Assembly (NCBI GenBank): GCA_028583405.1
Contig: CM053260.1
Span: 14,406,660-14,470,659, forward strand
Length of the DNA stretch: 64,000 bases
Direction of reading: 5' to 3'
Source of the DNA: Pogonophryne albipinna
Taxonomy: Eukaryota > Chordata > Actinopteri > Perciformes > Artedidraconidae
The number at the start of each line of letters is the position of its first letter. Positions within the stretch are counted from its first letter, which is position 1. Of the stretch, positions 24,401-36,400 are shown in pieces. The notes under the pieces were generated by a model. The model made no database searches, was not told where the DNA came from, and saw only the letters and a program-made list of their open reading frames with translations. The translations under genes were made by a program, and so were the position numbers.

Positions 24401-27400
24401 TGAACTAAGACAGCGGATTGAATTTCCTGAGCACAGTAGAACAACCACAGGCCAGTGTTTTAAATATTTACTTCAGGACTCAGGTAATTTTTCAGCATTT
24501 CTGTCCAGATTAACCAACATCATTATTGCTTTGCAAGACAAGGCTGAATTCAGAAAGTTTGTAGAGCTCGGCTAAAAAAACGTTCACTATAGAAAAGCCT
24601 CAGATTAACATTGATCAATGTTTATACATAAGGGTGTATTCATTTTCTCATTTTGGATCAGCTTTGAAACGTTTGTCGTGTTTAATTACAGTGTGATGAG
24701 TTAAAGATGTTGGTCTGTTTGCTGATTGGTTGGTTGAACTTCTGCTCAGATGTCATTGGCAGTTGGATGAAGCCATTTACATTTGTTTAAAAACTGATGT
24801 GACATGGTTTGGACTTACATTTGTAAATTGTCTAATAACATATAACATACCACACTAAATCTAAAAATAAATTGAATGGCATATTCATGACTTTATTTAA
24901 TGTATACTACTCTTTGGCATACTATAAAGACCTATGGCTAACTACACTATATGAGTGTTTTTAAATGACTTTTTATTCTGCCTGAAACGCTCCTAAATCA
25001 CTAAATCCACCAATGAAATCCAATTATTTCGCAAGCATGTTATTATTGTTATAACATTTTATGTAAAGCTTGCTGCAGTGGTAAAGTAGAACCTGACAAG
25101 GCAAGACACACAAGCCTGTATTTAACACATTTCCAGGTATATGGAAGTGAAACTAAGGCAATTTAAACAGACATCAGTTGAATCAGCTTTGACTTTCAGT
25201 TGCACACAGTTTTCCAGTGTGTCTAGGTGTTCACTTTTGGTTATAACTCCAAATAAAAACCTTGAGAAAGTAAAGATGTTGGCATACATACAACCTGCTT
25301 CTCGCCAAGGCTTTGCCATAGCAATGTTAGCCTGAGTACATTATATTATATATTATAAATGATGGCCAAATGTACAAAAATAAAACCAGAGTTGTTAAAA
25401 AAAGAGAATTTTCCTAACAATGATCCATCTGAAGGTGGTTTTGTGGTCACACATAAGGAGACTCTTACTCACAGCTTCTCTGAGTCTTACCAAGTTCACA
25501 GGCTGTGCCCGTCCATCCGCGGGAACACGTGCATTTTCCGTTGGTTTTGTCGCAGGTCGCTCCGTTCTGACACAAGCAGCGCTGCCGACAATCTGCCCCG
25601 TAAAACCCTGCAGGACATTCTGGGAGGAAAACGCACAGAGAAGACCATCTTGAATGTATTCACCTGTCATAAAGATGATTACTTTGCCCTGTGTTGTGTT
25701 CACTCACCTTCAGTGCAGTTGGGCCCGGTCCAACCGGCCGTGCACACACACTGCCCGCTGGCCGGGTGGCAGATGCCATGGTTACGGCAGCTGCAGGTTT
25801 GGTTACATCCTTCCCCATAGAAACCGGTGGGGCACGCTGCCAGGAGAGGGGCAAACAATATGATTACCTCCTGATGAACTTTGCTGATCAAAAGTGGAAT
25901 TTCCAGTGTCTGGTAATTGATACAGGCCATAGCATGGGGAACATCGAGGCGGTGCTTTCTCATGTGTGACTGGGCTGGGTTTTCCCAAAAACTCTGAAAC
26001 CAAGCGTGTTTTTGTTCCACTGTGAGTCAGCGTTACAAAGATGTTCTCGGTGCCTTGATGCTGCTACACGAATGTCCACCAACACATCAACGTTTAACTT
26101 TCTTTAGGCAGCTGTAACTTACTCAGGTTGCAGAAAGAACCGATCCAGCCAGCGGGACAGGAACAAACTCCGCTGACGTGGTCACAGCTTCCTCCGTTAA
26201 GACACAAACATTTCTCCTGGCAGTCCAGTCCGTAGAAACCCTGAGGACATGCTGAAACACACACAGATGGGAACGCTGTTACTGACATGTATACATAGGT
26301 GAATTTGTGATGTTGTGCAAAGTATCTTCTCTTACCCTTTTCACAGAAGCTTCCAGTCCATCCCACCTGGCAGGTACACGCTCCACTCACATGGTCGCAC
26401 AACGCCTTGTTGTCACACTGACACCGATGGCGACAACCAAGACCAAACATACTGGATGGGCACTCTGAGGGAATAACATACGACTTAGAGTCACAGACTA
26501 GAGATCTGTCGCTTCAAATAACTTAGAAAAAGTTAAGCTCATAGATTTAAAAAAGGAGTGGATGTAGTCATTGAAGCGCCCCCCATGGTCTATAAATCCA
26601 AATAAAGTATTCTGATTGATGATTCTGAACTACGTTTTTGAATCCTTGAGTTTGAAAAGAGGGCCACCAGTTTTTCCCAGGATTGTTTTTATTTTTTAAC
26701 AAACTGGAAGAACCAAAACACCCAAAGCTGTGCTCATTTTATTAACAAAGTCTCAGACCTTCATCTCAGACTGAAAGATCATTAAAGTGAAGATAAGCGA
26801 CTGTCAGAGTGCAGGATTTCCCGTTATTTTTCATATATTTTTCTTTTCTTTATTTATCCAGGTGTATCCCATTGAGATCATTGATCTCTTTTTCAAGGGA
26901 GACCTGCTCAAGTAGGTTCCACATGAAACATAAAAACATAAACAGAACAACAAAAAGGACATCTTACAGCATCATTACAGGGTTTACAATTTACAATAAC
27001 TATCCACATGAGCAGGTACCAACAGCTTCCGATTGAGTAGCATCCAACCGAGCTTTAAAAACATTTAGTGGCACCAGATTGCTCAGTATCCATTTCAATT
27101 GCAGACTATTCCAAGACAGAGGAGCTGCGCATCTAAAAGCTATCTCAGGGTTCCCACGCTTGCCTTGAATTTTTTTTCCATGCTACCTCCTGATTTTCCA
27201 GGTACCATATTAAGTGATGATCTATAGGCCCCTGAAGCTTTCCGCCCCCATCCGCGCCCCCCTCCCCTCACACACACAACCCCCTAGGACACCTGACTAC
27301 TTACTTGATTTAAAAGATGTGCCAGTCAAGTCTACATTGTAAATGCTTAGATATTATGTCTTATTGATAATATCAATGCATGAAATAATGCAACAAGCTG

Positions 27401-30400
27401 TAGATGAACAACAATTCATTGAACTGGAACTTTGAAACACATGAGCACTGGGATTGATATATGTTCTCTCTTCCACTCCTCTCCTATCTGATCCTGTCCT
27501 CTTCTCTCCACACCTCCCCTCTTGTGTCCGCTCCTGTCTTCTCTTCCTACTCTTCTCAACTCCACTCCCTTTTCCTCTGTCATCCTCTACTCTCTTATCC
27601 TCCTCTTCTTCTCCTCTTTCATCTTCGCCCCTCTTCTCTTCCTCCTCCCTCTTTCCTTCTGTGCCCTCCTGCCACCTCTTCCTTTTTATCAGCAACCCCT
27701 TTCCGATAGGCATTTGATTTTGACAGCAGAACATTTCCAGGACAACTGTTTCTATTGCCATGTAAGTGTTCACTTTTGCTCAGTTTCCATGACTTCTCCA
27801 TACCTGGAAAATGAAAAAATTAATTCCATGTTTTCCATGTTTTCCAGGTACCGTGGGAACCCTGTATCTTCCCTAAGACAGTCCTAGCAGTTGGCACATT
27901 TAATAAAACTACAGCATGCGATCTCAGACAGTAGTATATGACTTTCTGGTGTGCAATTACTTTATAGTCGTTTTTATACAAACAAACACTTGACATAATG
28001 CCATGATCATTACATCGCCATCATAACATATCATGAGAGATGAACACTGTGGTCGTTTAAATGTACTGTTAACACATAGCTACATACTCTGGTGGCAGTG
28101 TGCTCCTGTGTATCCGGCCTCACAGTTGCACTGGCCCGTCGCAGCGTCACAGCTGCCGTCTCCGTTCCTGCAGTCACATGTTTCTGCACAGTCTGCGCCC
28201 CAGTGCCCTGCATCACACGCTGCCACAGAAACACCACATACGAGTGAGAGGGACATCTTTTACTGTTGAATACAAAAGTGTGTGCAGAATTTGAAAAAGT
28301 TACCTTTCCTGCAGTTGTGTCCGGTCCAGCCAGGAGCGCAGGTACACCGCCCGCTCACCGGATCACAGCGAGCATTGTTCTCACACACACACTTCATCTG
28401 GCATCCTTGACCAAAACGTACACTAGGGCACGCTGAACATGGAAAAACAAAATCGAAAGATTAGTCTTGATGGTTTACATTGAGATTAATCTACCAGAAC
28501 TTCACAGAAATGCACGAAGGCACAGCAAGTTACCATGACTGGCTTGGTCCTGAGGTTCAGCCGTCAAATGAGGCTTTAAGAGCCAGTTGGTTGTTTGAAA
28601 TGGAATAGCATTCGTTCTTCCCAGTGAATTATGTCTGAGGTTTTTCAGGCTGAAGGATTGTAACTAACAACCTCAGAGAAAAACTATTCCTCTGCCTTCT
28701 GACATGTTGCTCTATTTCTTGTCCAAACTGCACCACAGAATGATTTCCATACTCCAAAGCTCTGCCATCCTGCTCTGCTGGTTTAATGCATGTTGCTGTG
28801 GAAAACAAAAAAGGCCCACTGCGGATACTCACAGTTCTGGCAGAATTTGCCCATGAACCCCGGGGCACAGTTACAGGACCCGTTGTGTTTGTCACACACT
28901 CCTCCATTCTCGCAAAGTGGGCAAGTTTCCGTGCAGCCTGGACCCCAGAAACCCTCCACACACACTGTGAAAAAGAATAAATGATTAGAAATGATGTTAC
29001 ATGAGATCGGTGTGTTAATTAAACTCAGCTGTTAGAAAAAATCCCTTTGCACTCACAGTTCTCACAGTGTTTTCCTGACGTCCCCGCAGGACACTTGCAT
29101 TGTCCCGTCACTTTGTCACATGGGGCGCCAGTGCAGGTACAGGGATGCACGCAGCCTGTCCCAAACGTCCCCTCTGGACAGTCTGACACAGGACACACAG
29201 GAGAGACTTGTCACAACACGGGAGTACAAAACAAACAGGAAACAAATGTACCTTAAAGTGTGTGAAAAGTGTGTCCTCTGTCGAGCCACATACCCTGATC
29301 ACAGTTCTCTCCATGGCGACCAGGAGGGCATTTTCGTTGGCACTCTCCAGTCACATGATCACATGACACTTCTGGCGGACAGACGCACTTCTTTTCACAG
29401 CCGGCTGCGTAAGTACCTGGGTTGCATTCTGAAGAAAGAAGAGGGTGCTTACTTATCATGTTGAGACAACAGAAATATAAGAACAATGGAAATCATCCTA
29501 CTCTCCTTTAAGTGTATTCATCTTTTTGTTCTCTTTAACGGGCTTGAAGCAGTGCCGCTAAAAAAAGCCAAACTAGAAATGGCATGTTTGCTGCAAATTC
29601 CACCTGCTACTCAGACACATAACATTACACTCATTGACCCCAAGTGGGCACTGTAAGTATAAAGTATAGGTGTTTACGCAGCGTCCACATGGCAGCGTGC
29701 GTTGAAGCTTGCCGGCGGGCGTGTCTGAAGCTCGACCAACAACCAATCACATGAATCTCCCGCCCCGGACACACAAGCACACAATTTGATTGGCTAGAGC
29801 TTGTACTGGCATATGATTTGATTGGCTGACGCTTCCGTCATAGCTTGAAAAGTTGAACTTTTCTCAACTTTTGAAGTGAAAACGGAGGCAAAGCAAGGCG
29901 ACGGAACCACAATGCAGTTCGGCAAAGCGTGACGTTACCCCATTCAAAGTGAATGGGAAGCAGCGTTGAAGCTTCAACGCACGCCGCCGTGTGGACGGGC
30001 CGTTACTATTACCTTGGAAATGGCTTTGACTAGAGAAAAAGTTGAGACATTTCTCAAAAGAGTTGGTTCTCCTCAACGGACTCATACCGTACAATTGTTA
30101 TGATTTTGAGTTTCTTTATGGATTAAATCAAAAAGCCAATGGACTTGGCTGTACCTCACTCCTCGTTGATTGATGTGCCCCCTCTTTAACATCAATTATG
30201 TGGGTTTTGTCCTTTTGTTTGCTTCCTTGTGTTTTTTGTACAAACTTTTGCACAGACTTATTCAAAGAAGTTCTAATAAAATCTGTCATCTGTAAAAAAA
30301 ACACGTACATACACCTCAGAGCAGATTAAACCCGCAGTAAATGTCAATCTGTTGATGGCCGTTGTCACAGTGTGCTCACCTTCCTTGCAGGTATTTCCCT

Positions 30401-33400
30401 GGTAACCAGGTTTACAGGCACAGGTGCCATGGCGACGGTGACACTCCAGAGTGTTTTTCACGACGCAGTGACACTCCTCCGAGCAGCCGGCACCGAAAGT
30501 CCACTTAGGACAAGCTGAAGGAGAAAAGACACGGAAGATAACACAGGGATGACATCTGACTGCTCTTAACAAATCCCTGCTACCCTCCATTGGCTCCCTG
30601 TTAAAATTGATTTAAAGAGTTTATTGTTCAAGTTTAAATAATGTCTACCAAAATCAATGACACAAGTACATTTTTAAGGAATTGCTGTAGGATAGGGTCT
30701 TATTTTGTCATGTTTTATTTCTTTTACTGTTTTATTTTACAGCCACAATACACGTACAGTATATTGTGGTATCATTCGGTTTTAATTAATGTTTACACGC
30801 TTGTTTTATGATAAAATTCACAATGAGCGTGTCAAATAATGCTATTATAATCTGGTGTTCCTGACATGAGACTTCAGAGGTGAGGTAATGTTAGGACAGA
30901 GGAACTTACGGAGGTGGCAGAAGCGTCCGTAGAGTCCAGGATCACACAGACAGGCGCCGTAGGTCCGGTGGCAGCGCCCGTTATTGGCACAATTACACTT
31001 TTTATTACACTGCTTCCCATAGAGGCCCTTAGGACAGCCTGCACACAGGAAACAACACATAGAAGACTTCAAATAACGACCTCTTGTTGTGGTAAAGGAA
31101 ATATTTCACTGAAGATTTTGAAACTTTTGCCTGGGACAACGGGGGGGACTCACCATCCTGGCACACGTCTCCACTGACCCCGGGCGGACAGCGGCAGCTG
31201 CCACCGACTGGATCACAGCTGGCACCATTCTTACACTTACAAGGGAAGGAGCAGTTCTTACCAAAATATCCCTCTGGACAGGCTGTGAGAATAATAAAAA
31301 GGGTCCATTACTGCTAATCTGTCAAACCTGACTTCATCATTTGATACAGTAGTGTGAGTGTACACATGTGTTTCAGGAGTCTCTGTTTATGTTGAGCAAA
31401 TCCTCACTCTGGTTGCAGACGATGCCTGTCCATCCATCAGGGCAGTCGCAGCCATTTTTCCATGGGTTACATTTCCCTCCACTAGAACAGTCATCACATG
31501 TCAAACTGCAGTCATTGCCGAATGTGTCATCCAAACAAACTGAAAACAAAAGAACAATGGATGAATTCACACTGATTCTAACCATGAATATGAAATTACA
31601 GTGAAGTATTTATCTTATTATTTTAATAATATTTAGACTTTAATCATGGCTTTTAATGATCACTCACACTAGTTTAGAAACTGTCTACGACCTATTTGGG
31701 CAGAAAATGTTCTCATTGGATTTCTGACGTTATGAATATGTCAAGGTTGGCAGAGATTTCTATCTAAAGTTACAGTGAAGTTAGGGGGAGCATTGCTTAC
31801 CATACACACATTGGATAGGATAAAGGTTAATGGTTACTTGCAGTAACAATAAAAAGTAACACCCACAAACTGACGTCAGACCACACATTTATTTGAATGG
31901 ACAACCTTTTGATCACAGTCAAATATTTGTCAGGTGAAAAAAATCACATAAAATGTTCTGCTCCTGTCAAAAGAGTTCAATTTTGGGCGACAGAAAACAG
32001 AGCCTATGACTTCCTGGCTGTCACAGGCTGCCAGGCCTCAGCCTCAGTCCTGCCAAAGACACTGCGGTGTTACAGTAAGAGGCGACAGTCTGAGAGCACA
32101 TTAATGAAGCCGCACCATGTGGTCTGTTCCCACCTGGAGTAATGAGCCTGTCAGACAGCTTCACCTCCCAGGAGTCTCGCTCAGGAAATCAGACACAGGT
32201 TCCCCTTTATTGCCATGATTGGTTAGTGGCTTTCAAGGGATACTCACCAAACTTCTCTGCCAGGTTACTCTCAGCCCTCAGCTCGCCCTCGTCGTCTTCA
32301 TAGTCGTCGTACCGCTCCAGGGGCTGGTTGTAGTCCTGCATCAAGAGCAAGGGGCGAATCAAAGGCAACTCCATGGCACCTCCGCTGGACAAAGCTTCGA
32401 TTGCATCTTCTAGTGCTGCAGGAGATAAACAGAAAGAGAGCCAATTACACACAAAAAAAGGTGTACAGAAATTCACCACTTTGTGACCTTTGAATTTTCT
32501 TGCAACAAGTATAATAGTATGCAAAGTAAATATTTAATTTCTAAGCTTGACTTGATAATGACCCTAATGCAACCTTGATGCAAGTATGTAAAGTGCTCCC
32601 TATCTCTGTTTCTTATCCTATATCTAATAGAACTGCTCGGGTCTTGATAGATTGAGTGGGGAAGTTCATGAGATCTTTCTAGAGGGTTATCAAGAATAAC
32701 TTTTATCCAATGACCTTTTCCCTCTCTGTCTGTGTCTGTGTATTCTTTTGTTCCGATTAACCCAGCCAAATCTTTTTTCTTGTTTTGTATCTATATCTAC
32801 GCCGGGATCCGGAGTCGAGGCTAATCCTCTTGCTGTAGTCCTGTGTCTTGGATCCTCTATCCTGAGTTCTGGATTAAGTCGTGGACTTCGGGTCGTGGCT
32901 GAACCTGTCTCTGCGGTCCTGCCTTGGGTCTCGTCATGCTGCTTCCCTGATGGCTTCCACAGGATTGTAGCTGACATCCTCGTGGATTCATCTTCTTATT
33001 ACAGACACATGCATTTCCTAACATTCGGTCTATATGCTGTAAAATGTATTATCTCTTCGATTTACACACGGCATCTATTGCACGTCTGTCCGTCCTGGGA
33101 GAGGGATCCCTCCTCTGTTGCTCTCCCTGAGGTTTCTCCCATTTTTTCCCCTTAAACTGTGGGTTTTCTCTGGAAGTTTTTCCTTGTACGATGTGAGGGT
33201 CTAAGGATAGAGGGTGTCCTTTTTCTCATACTGATATTCTGAACAATCTGTGCTGTTGTATTTGCTGTAAAGTGTCGCTACTGTAGGCTATTTTTATTAT
33301 ATGTACAGCACTTTGGCTCGACCAAAAATCGTTTATAAATGTGCTATATAAATAAAACTTGATTTTATTTGATTTGATAACTGAATGTTTAGCACCTTGT

Positions 33401-36400
33401 TTGTATATTTTCTTTTAGTTTTCAGAAAAATATAGATTTAACGGCATAACATTTTTTTTTTTATTACAAGTTATTCATATCTATGACATATATTAGAGAC
33501 ATTTTCTCCAAAAAAGGTAGTTCAACTTCACGTAAATCTCCCAGCTCTTTTCAAATAGCTCTAACCAAACAGACTGTACAAAAAGCACAATTGTACACTG
33601 GAAGTTTTTTGCAGTGTGACAGTTTGCCAGGTTTCCTGTTGGCATTGTCTGTGGTGTGGTTCCCAATTGGCCAATCTCTCTATAATGTTGATACTCACGG
33701 ATGCAGGACAGCCGGTCCTCGTCCAGACGGAAACCCCGGCGGCAGAAACACTGGAAGGAGCCGGCGCTGTTCTGGCACGTGTGATCACAACCGCCATTAA
33801 CAGCCAGACACTCGTCTACATCTAAACAACACAGACACAACACAGACTCAAACATTTTTGCTTCACGAGAAGTTCAGAGTGGCCAAGGCAACTTTAACAG
33901 AGCAGCCCTCGCTTTACATGTTAAACTTAAACAAAGACAACACTGAGCTTTTTGTTTTGACGTCTTAAGAGTTAAATGGAAACTGTCACACACTCAACAG
34001 AGTCTCAGATATATACAAAATATGTCTCTGAAGTGTTTGGCTCGAAATACCAAACAGATCATTGTAGCATCCCATAATCCCCTCTGTTTCAGCCCTGTTT
34101 CAAAAGTGCTGATTCTCTGTCTGTTACTTTAGATGAAAATAAGGAGCCCCTCCCCACGCCCCTCTGAGAGATATTCGGTTAAAAAGAACACAATGGTGCT
34201 CTAGGAGGAGATTCAGGTGATAAGGAGGGTTTCCGTTAGCCGGTAATTACCGGTTTTTAGCTGGTAACATTTATTAAAAACTGGTCAATTCAAAACCTGC
34301 CGGTCAAAATGTCTGGTAATAATTAGGGATGCTCCGATCGATATTCACTCTTAATAGTTTGATCGGTGCTCTCTATAAAGGCCGATCAGGAGAGCTGGAT
34401 CTGATCGATATGGACATAAACGCGAGTGAAGTATAACCGGACGCGAGAGAGAGATCAAAGATCTGACCAGCTGCTGAGTCTGACAGAGACAAGCAGCTCT
34501 GCATGATCACCTGAAGCCCCGCCCACTGTTTAGTGAGCTGCATGAGAAACTGACGGGCTGTCAGGAGAGAGAGGGAGAGAGAGGAAAAGAGAGGATCCGT
34601 TTCTCCCGTGTTATTATTCATAGTTGATGTAAACTTTTGAATAATGTACTTTATCTACTACAAGTAGTTTGTTTGAATGTAATAATTATGTTGTTTGTTG
34701 TTTGTGGAATCATTTATTGAAAAATGAATCTGAATTTTTCGATCTGTTACGATTATAAACTGAAGCAATATAAAAATGACTCCCATTAACTGAGATTTAA
34801 ACATCAGCATATCCGGTCATAGTCCGGTGATTACCTGCTAACGAAAACTCTGCTACACAATTCTTATTATTATTATTGAAACGGTAAGTTTCAAATTTGT
34901 CCGGTAAAATCAATTCTGTCCGGACATTTGACCGGCGAGAAAAAATCCTAGCGGAAACCCTGGTGGGCGGGTGTTATCTTGGTTGGTTATTGGCTAATGG
35001 TTACAAGCCAAAAATCGTTATGACATCATAAAGTGGCCAAAATCTGATCAGCTTATCAGGTTTTGATATAAATGGATCAGGACAAAAAGTGAGTGAATCT
35101 TTTTTCCTGAAACTTTCAGAATCTCTTTACACAGAGGGGACACATGTTGATGTATAAAAGACGTGAAAATGTGGATTTTGCATAATAGGTGACCTTTTAA
35201 GTGTCAGTGCCATCCACACTTTCTGTCTAGGAGTTAAACATACCATCACAGCTACATCCGTCTGAGTTGAGTCTGTATCCCGCTGAGCAGTAACACTCGT
35301 AACCCCCGGGGTAGTTGGTGCAGTCCTGCTCACAGCAGGAGCTCTGCTCTGCACACTCGTCCACGTCTGCCAAACACAACAATCACAGAGAATCAAATCA
35401 TGAATCAAATGTTGGGCTGTGATTCTCTGCTCACTGAGAGACACTTTTTATGAGTTAATGTAAACTGCTCAAGTTTAACAGTCAATTAAGGTCAAAGTAA
35501 AGCATTGAAGCTAAAGTTTCTATACAGTTACTGTGAGTAGTGATTTCATCTTTTAATATGTCTCATAATTAGTTTAAATTGCAGCTTCTTACCGAGACAG
35601 GTTTTGAAGTCGTCATTGAGTCTGTAACCTTGGTTACAGGAGCAAACAGGCCCGTTGGTTGAATGCTGGCAGTGGTGCGAACAGCCGCCGTTATTTTGCT
35701 CGCAGCTGTTTACGATCTCCATCTCAATTTCTTTTCAGTGACAAAAGAGATATATTGTCGTTAAATTATAAATATATCTTGTAGCAACTAAATGTAAAGT
35801 TTGTATGCATGAGGTAAAAGGAGGAAGGGGTTAAAACTGACTGTAACACTGTTTTCCATCAGATCCCAGCTCGTAAGCAGAGTTACACACACAGGCGTAA
35901 GAGCCCAGTGTGTTGTGGCAGCCGTGAGCACAGTAGGCCTCTGCTTTCTCACACTCATCAATATCTGCGACAAAAATAGGTCAAATTAAACAAAATTGAC
36001 ATCTAATCTGTGCATGTTCAATTCTATGTTTGCACTTCAAAATAATCTGAGTCTTGATAGAAACCGATGTTAGAAACATTATCTGTCAAATACTTCTTAA
36101 AATTACTTCTCAACATGTCAAACCCGTTTAGTAGATTTATGAAACTTTCAATTTGATCACACAATATTTGTCAACAGAGAGGAGCTTTCTAAAATTCAAT
36201 GGAAATGTAGATTTTATTTCAATTTCTCTTGTGTTTCCAATCAACATGGATCGTTTCATTTATGAATCACCCTATATTTGTATAAGTTGCCACTACTTTG
36301 CAACATAAACCATCTTTATACTGTAACTATTATCGTGTTACAGGTGATTTTACCTTCACATGTTTTCCTGTCCTCAGCCAGGATGTAACCAGCTTTACAG

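Larger units (their letters stand above)
26848..27957. repeat. LINE-like fish repeat split by a younger insertion
   Basis: Starts TTATTTATCCAGGTGTATCC and ATTGAGATCATTGATCTC, then CAAGGGAGACCTGCTCAAG, a recurrent fish interspersed sequence (from memory). It continues to CATCTAAAAGCTATCT at 27147 and resumes at 27865 as TATCTTCCCTAAGACAGTCC. The interruption is the element at 27148-27864. Confidence 0.55.
26465..28087 (-). other. megf6 intron, 1.6 kb, repeat-filled
   Basis: Holds a LINE-like repeat (about 26848-27957) interrupted by a terminal-inverted-repeat element (27148-27864), which itself contains a pyrimidine-rich tract. No exon-like sequence. Confidence 0.6.

Noticed and set aside
25359..25820. 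153-codon + strand frame across two megf6 exons
   Set aside because: It is the antisense shadow of EGF exons, whose - strand reading is certain.
27354..27773. Glu/Arg/Lys-rich frame and its Ser/Leu-rich complement
   Set aside because: Caused by the pyrimidine-rich low-complexity tract at 27461-27690.
35721..35726. Alternative acceptor TTGAG for the 35593-35730 exon
   Set aside because: It would put the exon out of phase with the preceding one. The acceptor at 35731 restores the conserved IEMEIVNSC junction.
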